Below the pieces are notes generated by a model that had not been told where the DNA came from, searched no databases, and saw only the letters and a program-made list of their open reading frames with translations. 64,000 nt of DNA from Flectonema sp. DT1601 (taxonomy: Eukaryota > Euglenozoa > Diplonemea > Diplonemida > Diplonemidae), in contig OZ025864.1 in NCBI GenBank assembly GCA_964019425.1, positions 125,001 to 189,000 on the forward strand, in the 5' to 3' direction. The number at the start of each line of letters is the position of its first letter. Position 1 is the first letter of the stretch. Position numbers and translations under genes: made by a program. This document shows, piece by piece, positions 9,640-20,547 of this stretch.

Positions 9640-12600
9640 CACGCAGCTCCACACGCAAAGTTTCAAAAAATCTGCCAGCTCCACACACATTTTGCAACAC
9701 CTGCCAGCTCCACACGAAAAGTTTAAAAAACCTGCCAACTCCACACGCAGAGTTTTAAAAACCTGCAAATTCCACACAAATTTTGCAAAACTTGGCAGCT
9801 CCACACGCAAAGTTTCAAAAAACCTGCCAGTTCCACACAAAGTTTGCAAAATTCGTCAGCTCCACACGCAGAGTTTTAAAAACCTGCTTGCTCCACACGC
9901 AAAGTTTAAAAAACCTGCTTGCTCCACACGCAAAGTTTAAAAAACCTGCCAGTTCCACACAAAGTTTGCAAATTTCGTCAGCTCCACACGCAGAGTTTTA
10001 AAAACCTGCAAATTCCACACATTTTTTGCAAAACCTGCCAGCTCCACACGCAAAGTTTAAAAAACCTGCCAGTTCCACACAAATTTTGCAAAACTTGGCA
10101 GCTCCACACGCAAAGTTTAAAAAACCTGCTTGCTCCACACGCAAAGTTTAAAAAACCTGCTTGCTCCACACGCAAAGTTTAAAAACCTGCTTGCTCCACA
10201 CGCAAAGTTAGCAAAATTCGTCAGCTCCACACACAAAGTTTGAAAAACCTGCCAGCTCCACACGCAAAGTTTAAAAAACCTGCCAGTTCCACACAAAGTT
10301 TGCAAATTTCGTCAGCTCCACACGCAGAGTTTTAAAAACCTGCAAATTCCACACAAATTTTGCAAAACTTGGCAGCTCCACACGCAAAGTTTCAAAAAAC
10401 ATGCTTGCTCCACACGCAAAGTTTGCAAAATTCGTCAGCTCCACACACAAAGTTTGAAAAACCTGCCAGCTCCACACGCAAAGTTTAAAAAACCTGCCAG
10501 TTCCACACAAATTTTGCAAAACTTGGCAGCTCCACACGCAAAGTTTAAAAAACCTGCTTGCTCCACACGCAAAGTTTAAAAAACTTGCTTGCTCCACACG
10601 CAAAGTTTGCAAAATTCGTCAGCTCCACACACAAAGTTTGAAAAACCTGCCAGTTCCACACAAAGTTTGCAAATTTCGTCAGCTCCACACGCAGAGTTTA
10701 AAAAACCTGCAAATTCCACACAAATTTTGCAAAACTTGGCAGCTCCACACGCAAAGTTTCAAAAAACCTGCTTGCTCCACACGCAAAGTTTCAAAAAACC
10801 TGCCAGTTCCACACAAAGTTTGCAAATTTCGTCAGCTCCACACGCAGAGTTTTAAAAACCTGCAAATTCCACACAGATTTTGCAAAAACTGCCAGTTCCA
10901 CACGCAAAGTTTCAAAAAACCTGCCAGTTCCACACAAAGTTTGCAAATTTCGTCAGCTCCACACGCAGAGTTTTAAAAACCTGCAAATTCCACACAAATT
11001 TTGCAAAACTTGGCAGCTCCACACGCAAAGTTTCAAAAAACATGCTTGCTCCACACGCAAAGTTTGCAAAATTCGTCAGCTCCACACACAAAGTTTGAAA
11101 AACCTGCCAGCTCCACACGCAAAGTTTAAAAAACCTGCCAGTTCCACACAAAGTTTGCAAATTTCGTCAGCTCCACACGCAGAGTTTTAAAAACCTGCAA
11201 ATTCCACACAGATTTTGCAAAAACTGCCAGTTCCACACGCAAAGTTTCAAAAAACCTGCCAGTTCCACACAAAGTTTGCAAATTTCGTCAGCTCCACACG
11301 CAGAGTTTTAAAAACCTGCAAATTCCACACAATTTTTGCAAAACTTGGCAGCTCCACACGCAAAGTTTCAAAAAACCTGCTTGCTCCACACGCAAAGTTT
11401 GCAAAATTCGTCAGCTCCACACGCAAAGTTTCAAAAAACCTGCTTGCTCCACACGCAAAGTTTGCAAAATTCGTCAGCTCCACACGCAAAGTTTTAAAAA
11501 CCTGCAAATTCCACACAGATTTTGCAAAACTTGGCAGCTCCACACGCAAAGTTTCAAAAAACCTGCCAGCTCCACATGCAAAGTTTCAAAAAGCTGCCAG
11601 CTCCACACGCAAAGTTTCAAAAACCTGCTTGCTCCACACGCAAAGTTTGCAAAATTCGTCAGCTCCACACACAAAGTTTGAAAAACCTGCCAGCTCCACA
11701 CGCAAAGTTTAAAAAACCTGCTTGCTCCACACGCAAAGTTTAAAAAACCTGCTTGCTCCACACGCAAAGTTTAAAAAACCTGCTTGCTCCACACGCAAAG
11801 TTTGCAAAATTCGTCAGCTCCACACACAAAGTTTGAAAAACCTGCCAGTTCCACACAAAGTTTGCAAATTTCGTCAGCTCCACACGCAGAGTTTTAAAAA
11901 CCTGCAAATTCCACACAAATTTTGCAAAACTTGGCAGCTCCACACGCAAAGTTTCAAAAAACCTGCTTGCTCCACACGCAAAGTTTCAAAAAACCTGCCA
12001 GTTCCACACAAAGTTTGCAAATTTCGTCAGCTCCACACGCAGAGTTTTAAAAACCTGCAAATTCCACACAGATTTTGCAAAAACTGCCAGTTCCACACGC
12101 AAAGTTTCAAAAAACCTGCCAGTTCCACACAAAGTTTGCAAATTTCGTCAGCTCCACACGCAGAGTTTTAAAAACCTGCAAATTCCACACAATTTTTGCA
12201 AAACTTGGCAGCTCCACACGCAAAGTTTCAAAAAACCTGCTTGCTCCACACGCAAAGTTTGCAAAATTCGTCAGCTCCACACGCAAAGTTTTAAAAACCT
12301 GCAAATTCCACACAGATTTTGCAAAACTTGGCAGCTCCACACGCAAAGTTTCAAAAAACCTGCTTGCTCCACACGCAAAGTTTGCAAAATTCGTCAGCTC
12401 CACACGCAAAGTTTCAAAAAACCTGCTTGCTCCACACGCAAAGTTTGCAAAATTCGTCAGCTCCACACGCAAAGTTTTAAAAACCTGCAAATTCCACACA
12501 GATTTTGCAAAACTTGGCAGCTCCACACGCAAAGTTTCAAAAAACCTGCCAGCTCCACATGCAAAGTTTCAAAAAGCTGCCAGCTCCACACGCAAAGTTT

Positions 12601-14125
12601 CAAAAACCTGCTTGCTCCACACGCAAAGTTTGCAAAATTCGTCAGCTCCACACACAAAGTTTGAAAAACCTGCCAGCTCCACACGCAAAGTTTAAAAAAC
12701 CTGCTTGCTCCACACGCAAAGTTTAAAAAACCTGCCAGCTCCACACAAAGTTTGCAAATTTCGTCAGCTCCACACGCAGAGTTTTAAAAACCTGCAAATT
12801 CCACACAAATTTTGCAAAACTTGGCAGCTCCACACGCAAAGTTTCAAAAAACCTGCTTGCTCCACACGCAAAGTTTGCAAAATTCGTCAGCTCCACACGC
12901 AAAGTTTTAAAAACCTGCAAATTCCACACAGATTTTGCAAAACTTGGCAGCTCCACACGCAAAGTTTCAAAAAACCTGCCAGCTCCACATGCAAAGTTTC
13001 AAAAAGCTGCCAGCTCCACACGCAAAGTTTCAAAAACCTGCTTGCTCCACACGCAAAGTTTGCAAAATTCGTCAGCTCCACACACAAAGTTTGAAAAACC
13101 TGCCAGCTCCACACGCAAAGTTTAAAAAACCTGCTTGCTCCACAAGCAAAGTTTAAAAAACCTGCCAGCTCCACACAAAGTTTGCAAATTTCGTCAGCTC
13201 CACACGCAGAGTTTTAAAAACCTGCAAATTCCACACAAATTTTGCAAAACTTGGCAGCTCCACACGCAAAGTTTCAAAAAACCTGCTTGCTCCACACGCA
13301 AAGTTTGCAAAATTCGTCAGCTCCACACGCAAAGTTTTAAAAACCTGCAAATTCCACACAGATTTTGCAAAACTTGGCAGCTCCACACGCAAAGTTTCAA
13401 AAAACCTGCTTGCTCCACACGCAAAGTTTGCAAAATTCGTCAGCTCCACACGCAAAGTTTTAAAAACCTGCAAATTCCACACAGATTTTGCAAAACTTGG
13501 CAGCTCCACACGCAAAGTTTCAAAAAACCTGCCAGCTCCACATGCAAAGTTTCAAAAAGCTGCCAGCTCCACACGCAAAGTTTCAAAAACCTGCTTGCTC
13601 CACACGCAAAGTTTGCAAAATTCGTCAGCTCCACACACAAAGTTTGAAAAACCTGCCAGCTCCACACGCAAAGTTTAAAAAACCTGCTTGCTCCACAAGC
13701 AAAGTTTAAAAAACCTGCCAGCTCCACACAAAGTTTGCAAATTTCGTCAGCTCCACACGCAGAGTTTTAAAAACCTGCAAATTCCACACAAATTTTGCAA
13801 AACTTGGCAGCTCCACACGCAAAGTTTCAAAAAACCTGCTTGCTCCACACGCAAAGTTTGCAAAATTCGTCAGCTCCACACGCAAAGTTTTAAAAACCTG
13901 CAAATTCCACACAGATTTTGCAAAACTTGGCAGCTCCACACGCAAAGTTTCAAAAAACCTGCCAGCTCCACATGCAAAGTTTCAAAAAGCTGCCAGCTCC
14001 ACACGCAAAGTTTCAAAAACCTGCTTGCTCCACACGCAAAGTTTGCAAAATTCGTCAGCTCCACACACAAAGTTTGAAAAACCTGCCAGCTCCACACGCA
14101 AAGTTTAAAAAACCTGCCAGTTTCA
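9640..14125. repeat. Minisatellite array 1 (~31-bp monomers, ~145 copies)
   Basis: Tandem 29-32-bp monomers begin with the near-constant box CTCCACACGCAAAGTTT (variants TTCCACACAAATTTTGC and CTCCACACACAAAG). Each ends in one of a few short tails: CCTGCCAG, CCTGCTTG, TTCGTCAG, CTTGGCAG, CCTGCAAA or GCTGCCAG. Tail types recur in blocks, giving higher-order repeats; the same multi-monomer block starts at about 12505, 12935, 13488 and 13918 (steps of 430, 553 and 430 bp). Open frames of up to ~200 codons on both strands only reflect the scarcity of stop triplets in the monomer; monomer length is not a multiple of three. Confidence 0.97.
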
Positions 14126-14328
14126 CCTGATCGAGACGCTAAACTGATTGTTTCCTTTTTTTAAATAATAAATAAGAAAAAAAAAAAAAAAAAAAAAAAA
14201 AAGAGCATCTCCCTGCTATCCCTCATATCCCCACAATAATATTATACCTTTTCATTTTCTCTTTCCTTTTCTGGTCTTTTTTTTTTCTTTTTTTTCCTTT
14301 TTCATACAACGTTTTTTATTTATATATA
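14126..14328 (+). repeat. Fragment of the LINE 3' UTR
   Basis: Matches about 34370-34570 in the LINE copy downstream: GATCGAGACGCTAAACTGAT, a long A run, GAGCATCTCCCTGCTATCC and CATACAACG. There is at least one indel and A-run length differences. It starts directly at the end of minisatellite array 1 and is cut at 14328 by the inverted-repeat element that follows. It shows that LINE pieces occur elsewhere in the same satellite DNA. Confidence 0.85.
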
Positions 14329-15106
14329 TCAGTCATTCCTTTTTTTTGCGAACAAATTCTGGACACTGAAAATTTTTTTCAAAAAAAAAATGTAAAAATT
14401 TCGATCGAAGCGGCATTTTAATGCGCTGCATCGTTGGGTTCATTTCCGTCCGAAATCGGGAGGTTGGCATCACATACTTCTCTCCCGAATTGAGAAAAGA
14501 GATTTTGTGGTTTACTAAATCAGCTCAGCCGTGGACAAGTACCAAAACTAAAAATTACTCGAAGGGTCTAATTTTACACTGCTGGCCCAGCGGGATCCAG
14601 AGAAAAAACAATCGAGCAAAAATATATTAAAGAGTACTAAGCATGTGCCGGTGAGGCAGATTGTTACTACCTGTCTTTTTGTACCTACTTTGATACTTAA
14701 TGAAAACATTTTCTTTATATAGATGCAACATTTTCCTTACATAATTGCTACTAGGGTTGATTAGTTAGCAAAAAGGTGCATATCTCCTGAGTGCGGGAGA
14801 AGGAAAAAAAATAGTAAAAAAAAAAAATTAGGGGTGTTTTTTACTCAGATTTTCTCGATCTTTCCATTCCAGGTCTGGGATTAATATTTATCATTGAGTA
14901 GTACCAAGGAAATCTTGCAAAGAGACGTTTATCTCTTTTTAGCAGCACTTACCATGTTTAAAAGTATATCCCTATGCCTAATTTTACAGATCGCACCCTC
15001 CCCGATTCCAAAAAATAAAAAATCGAGCAAAAGTAACATATCGTGTAACCTTGCTCAGGCGGTGAGAAAATGGTGTTTTTTGTTCGCAAAAAAAAGGAAT
15101 GACTGA
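14329..15106. mobile_element. 778-bp inverted-repeat element with TA flanks (MITE-like, Tc1/mariner-type ends)
   Basis: The ends are inverted copies of about 28 bp starting TCAGTCATTCC and continuing through a T8 run to GCGAACAAA; the right copy is 15079-15106. Each end is bordered by TA (14327-14328 and 15107-15108), which fits TA-targeting Tc1/mariner-like elements. No transposase ORF is seen inside, only unrelated open frames below 75 codons, so it would be non-autonomous. The left flank is LINE 3' UTR and the right flank is the 1286-bp macrosatellite. The TA pair therefore cannot be checked against an empty site here. Confidence 0.6.
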
Positions 15107-15110
15107 TATA

Positions 15111-18100
15111 AATAGAAATTTGGGAGAGGAATAGGGGCAGTGAACTTTTGATTCAGGCCCTTCCCAACGAACAGGACGAAGACTTCTAAAACCTGAGATG
15201 AACCAATTGAGTTGAAACAAACAAATAACAGAGACGCAACACATACCGGAACATCATCGCAAGCAATGCTTCGGACCTCCGTCGACCTTCGTTCTTCCGG
15301 CGGCAAAGGGAAACAAGAAAGAACGGGCAATGGGACAAACCTGTTAGTTGGTGTTGTGCTGTTGTTAAAAACAAAAACATAAACGCCAGGAAGTTCGACA
15401 ACGAAGACATCGACATCGATCGCTGCTCTGCAGATGTCCGGCGGGTGTTTGTCTACACTGTGTTTATTGTTTGTTTTTTTCCCAAGGTTCAACCCTGGGA
15501 AGAGAAGTAAAAAATTCCGTCAGTGTTGGCCTTCCTGTTCGAAGGTGCGCACCAATGACGATAAATAGAGTGGGGGGGGAGAAAACCTTTGATCCAACTG
15601 GATCCCTTCACGAGCTGACATTGCCATGTGAAGTTAAATATTCTGGCGATGCCAGCTCAGGCGACTTAGCCTGCTTTTTTCTTTAAATAAAAAAAATAAA
15701 AAGATACCAACAGGTGGGGTGATGGGTTGCGCCACTGCAATCCAGTCACAAAAAGAAACAAAGGTAATCTCCAGGGTTCTCGACCCTTGGCTCTCCCTGC
15801 GCAAGCATCGCATGGAGGGTGACGCTAAGCACCCGGGGGGTACGAAACAAACTTTCCCCCTGCTGTCCTGTTTGAAATAAAAAAAAAAAAAAAAAAAAAC
15901 AAACAAAGGGATAGAAGTAAACAGAATACATTACACCTCAACAGGTGACGCTAAACACCCAGGGGATACAAACCAAACTTTCCCCCTGTTGCCCTGTTTG
16001 AAATAAATTAAAAAAAAGAACAAGAAAACAGAATACAATACTCAGCAATCAGACTCGTTCACTCGCTTCGCCAGAGCCGTTCGAGCCGATGCTCATGTAA
16101 AGTTACCTGTTTTCTTTTAACAAATTAAATAAAATAAAATAAAAATAAAGTATACAAACCAAACTTTCCCTGGAATACAATACCTAACAATCAGTGCGTT
16201 CACTGGCCTTAGGGCTGTTCGGACTTATGCTTTGGACTGTTCCCTTGCAGAAAAAAAAAGTAAAATAAACCAACTTTGGGACATTAGAAAAGCATAAAAT
16301 AAAAGTTGCTACAACCAAAAGACAACTGCAAAAAATAAGGTTTTTGTAGGGGAGCTACAATGTAGCAATAATGTCACACAGTCATGTGGCAAGCTGAATA
16401 GAAATTTGGGAGAGGAATAGGGGCAGTGAACTTTTGATTCAGGCCCTTCCCAACGAACAGGACGAAGACTTCTAAAACCTGAGATGAACCAATTGAGTTG
16501 AAACAAACAAATAACAGAGACGCAACACATACCGGAACATCATCGCAAGCAATGCTTCGGACCTCCGTCGACCTTCGTTCTTCCGGCGGCAAAGGGAAAC
16601 AAGAAAGAACGGGCAATGGGACAAACCTGTTAGTTGGTGTTGTGCTGTTGTTAAAAACAAAAACATAAACGCCAGGAAGTTCGACAACGAAGACATCGAC
16701 ATCGATCGCTGCTCTGCAGATGTCCGGCGGGTGTTTGTCTACACTGTGTTTATTGTTTGTTTTTTTCCCAAGGTTCAACCCTGGGAAGAGAAGTAAAAAA
16801 TTCCGTCAGTGTTGGCCTTCCTGTTCGAAGGTGCGCACCAATGACGATAAATAGAGTGGGGGGGGAGAAAACCTTTGATCCAACTGGATCCCTTCACGAG
16901 CTGACATTGCCATGTGAAGTTAAATATTCTGGCGATGCCAGCTCAGGCGACTTAGCCTGCTTTTTTCTTTAAATAAAAAAAATAAAAAGATACCAACAGG
17001 TGGGGTGATGGGTTGCGCCACTGCAATCCAGTCACAAAAAGAAACAAAGGTAATCTCCAGGGTTCTCGACCCTTGGCTCTCCCTGCGCAAGCATCGCATG
17101 GAGGGTGACGCTAAGCACCCGGGGGGTACGAAACAAACTTTCCCCCTGCTGTCCTGTTTGAAATAAAAAAAAAAAAAAAAAAAACAAACAAAGGGATAGA
17201 AGTAAACAGAATACATTACACCTCAACAGGTGACGCTAAACACCCAGGGGATACAAACCAAACTTTCCCCCTGTTGCCCTGTTTGAAATAAATTAAAAAA
17301 AAGAACAAGAAAACAGAATACAATACTCAGCAATCAGACTCGTTCACTCGCTTCGCCAGAGCCGTTCGAGCCGATGCTCATGTAAAGTTACCTGTTTTCT
17401 TTTAACAAATTAAATAAAATAAAATAAAAATAAAGTATACAAACCAAACTTTCCCTGGAATACAATACCTAACAATCAGTGCGTTCACTGGCCTTAGGGC
17501 TGTTCGGACTTATGCTTTGGACTGTTCCCTTGCAGAAAAAAAAAGTAAAATAAACCAACTTTGGGACATTAGAAAAGCATAAAATAAAAGTTGCTACAAC
17601 CAAAAGACAACTGCAAAAAATAAGGTTTTTGTAGGGGAGCTACAATGTAGCAATAATGTCACACAGTCATGTGGCAAGCTGAATAGAAATTTGGGAGAGG
17701 AATAGGGGCAGTGAACTTTTGATTCAGGCCCTTCCCAACGAACAGGACGAAGACTTCTAAAACCTGAGATGAACCAATTGAGTTGAAACAAACAAATAAC
17801 AGAGACGCAACACATACCGGAACATCATCGCAAGCAATGCTTCGGACCTCCGTCGACCTTCGTTCTTCCGGCGGCAAAGGGAAACAAGAAAGAACGGGCA
17901 ATGGGACAAACCTGTTAGTTGGTGTTGTGCTGTTGTTAAAAACAAAAACATAAACGCCAGGAAGTTCGACAACGAAGACATCGACATCGATCGCTGCTCT
18001 GCAGATGTCCGGCGGGTGTTTGTCTACACTGTGTTTATTGTTTGTTTTTTTCCCAAGGTTCAACCCTGGGAAGAGAAGTAAAAAATTCCGTCAGTGTTGG

Positions 18101-18149
18101 CCTTCCTGTTCGAAGGTGCGCACCAATGACGATAAATAGAGTGGGGGGG
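15111..18149. repeat. 1286-bp macrosatellite, left part (copies 1, 2 and start of 3)
   Basis: Copies start with AATAGAAATTTGGGAGAGG at 15111, 16397 and 17682. Copy 3 breaks off in its G-run at about 18142-18149. Within each unit: a ~75-bp internal duplication (GGTGACGCTAA(G/A)CACCC ... CCCTGTTTGAAATAAA), an A run of about 20, a G7-G8 run, and small inverted repeats such as CAGGCGACTTAGCCTG. The repeated open frames on either strand are short, mostly start at TTG and are not convincing genes. Copies are virtually identical. Confidence 0.97.
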
Positions 18150-20547
18150 TAATTTGATACTGCATTTTCAAGCTCAAAAGGAACAACAATTTCTCCGACA
18201 ATCTTGACTGTCAGCGGCAGCGTAGTAAATGACTGCAAATATATAAATAATACCACTGGAGGCCACGTGAACATAGTTGAGCGCCACTTGCCTATGTTAC
18301 CGTAACAGCTTTTTATAAAACTCATGAGTACTTAATTAATACATTATATTGTCTTGAAAATTAACCATAGAAAAAGACGAACACCAGGAAGGGGGGCGGC
18401 TCTTTGTCAATAGCCGTATATACTGGTATTTGATGATACGAAAACTGTATTAAAAGTAGTTCAAGATGGCGAAACACGTTGTGAAATAAATAAACGTAGC
18501 ACATCTCACTACTAACAAAAAACCTAAAACAAAAAGGAAACGTGATAACCCGCATATACGGTCAACAGCCGGTAAGTGGCAAAGTGCCATTCCCTCGCTA
18601 CACTCCACTCCCCCTAGCTGTCACAAATGTAAATCAAAATGCCCTTCATGGCTAGTCACTACAATTAAACTTCCCGGGGGCGACGGGATTGGAAATAAAA
18701 GAGGGAAAAGAAAGATTGTCTTCGATCATGCCGCTCCAAAATTAAAAAAGGGGCGAGCAAAACATCCTCATAATTCACACAGGGAGAGGGGGACACCACG
18801 CAGACTAGCCGCCGTTTTTTTGCTAATTTTGTCCCTTGGGAAGTGCATTAAACTTGTCCACTTCAACGGTGGATAGCACGCACAGTCTCCCGTTCCTGCC
18901 CAGACCTAGGCAAAGTGTGTAACTTTAAACGTGGGTTGCATAAATAATTAGGAAAGCAACACTGGATGAGTGGTCAGTTGTACATAGGCACAATATGGTA
19001 TACACTGCTCCACGCCAGTACAGAGATACCGGGGTACAGTGCAAAGAGGGGTAATTTGATACTGCATTTTCAAGCTCAAAAGGAACAACAATTTCTCCGA
19101 CAATCTTGACTGTCAGCGGCAGCGTAGTAAATGACTGCAAATATATAAATAATACCACTGGAGGCCACGTGAACATAGTTGAGCGCCACTTGCCTATGTT
19201 ACCGTAACAGCTTTTTATAAAACTCATGAGTACTTAATTAATACATTATATTGTCTTGAAAATTAACCATAGAAAAAGACGAACACCAGGAAGGGGGGCG
19301 GCTCTTTGTCAATAGCCGTATATACTGGTATTTGATGATACGAAAACTGTATTAAAAGTAGTTCAAGATGGCGAAACACGTTGTGAAATAAATAAACGTA
19401 GCACATCTCACTACTAACAAAAAACCTAAAACAAAAAGGAAACGTGATAACCCGCATATACGGTCAACAGCCGGTAAGTGGCAAAGTGCCATTCCCTCGC
19501 TACACTCCACTCCCCCTAGCTGTCACAAATGTAAATCAAAATGCCCTTCATGGCTAGTCACTACAATTAAACTTCCCGGGGGCGACGGGATTGGAAATAA
19601 AAGAGGGAAAAGAAAGATTGTCTTCGATCATGCCGCTCCAAAATTAAAAAAGGGGCGAGCAAAACATCCTCATAATTCACACAGGGAGAGGGGGACACCA
19701 CGCAGACTAGCCGCCGTTTTTTTGCTAATTTTGTCCCTTGGGAAGTGCATTAAACTTGTCCACTTCAACGGTGGATAGCACGCACAGTCTCCCGTTCCTG
19801 CCCAGACCTAGGCAAAGTGTGTAACTTTAAACGTGGGTTGCATAAATAATTAGGAAAGCAACACTGGATGAGTGGTCAGTTGTACATAGGCACAATATGG
19901 TATACACTGCTCCACGCCAGTACAGAGATACCGGGGTACAGTGCAAAGAGGGGTAATTTGATACTGCATTTTCAAGCTCAAAAGGAACAACAATTTCTCC
20001 GACAATCTTGACTGTCAGCGGCAGCGTAGTAAATGACTGCAAATATATAAATAATACCACTGGAGGCCACGTGAACATAGTTGAGCGCCACTTGCCTATG
20101 TTACCGTAACAGCTTTTTATAAAACTCATGAGTACTTAATTAATACATTATATTGTCTTGAAAATTAACCATAGAAAAAGACGAACACCAGGAAGGGGGG
20201 CGGCTCTTTGTCAATAGCCGTATATACTGGTATTTGATGATACGAAAACTGTATTAAAAGTAGTTCAAGATGGCGAAACACGTTGTGAAATAAATAAACG
20301 TAGCACATCTCACTACTAACAAAAAACCTAAAACAAAAAGGAAACGTGATAACCCGCATATACGGTCAACAGCCGGTAAGTGGCAAAGTGCCATTCCCTC
20401 GCTACACTCCACTCCCCCTAGCTGTCACAAATGTAAATCAAAATGCCCTTCATGGCTAGTCACTACAATTAAACTTCCCGGGGGCGACGGGATTGGAAAT
20501 AAAAGAGGGAAAAGAAAGATTGTCTTCGATCATGCCGCTCCAAAATT
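18150..20547. repeat. 902-bp tandem repeat (2.66 copies) lying inside a macrosatellite unit
   Basis: Units start with TAATTTGATACTGCATTTTC at 18150, 19052 and 19954, exactly 902 bp apart; the third is cut at 20547. The block sits in the G-run of macrosatellite copy 3: the unit stops in G7 at 18149 and resumes with G7 then AGAAAACC at 20548. The 902-bp unit itself carries GGGG just before its start, so the left junction has G-run microhomology. No convincing gene was seen inside; the open frames are 64-100 codons. Confidence 0.97.

Noticed and set aside
9640-14125. CRISPR-like array of ~31-bp repeats
   Set aside because: Repeats are directly adjacent with no unique spacers, and this is eukaryotic nuclear DNA without cas genes.
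9640-14130. Many 60-206-codon open frames on both strands of the minisatellite (Cys/Phe-rich or His/Lys-rich translations)
   Set aside because: They follow from monomers with few stop triplets. Frames shift with every 29-32-bp monomer, appear on both strands, and mostly end or start at array edges.
16000-16120. tRNA-derived SINE signal (GTTCGAGCC near a B-box) in the macrosatellite
   Set aside because: No A-box at the right distance and no cloverleaf could be drawn; a single T-loop-like string is not enough.
16374-16778. 134-codon minus-strand frame repeated in each macrosatellite unit as a gene family
   Set aside because: It starts at TTG, has low-complexity hydrophobic composition and no family resemblance. 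The diverged copy at 8880-9639 carries an in-frame stop and a 382-bp interruption.
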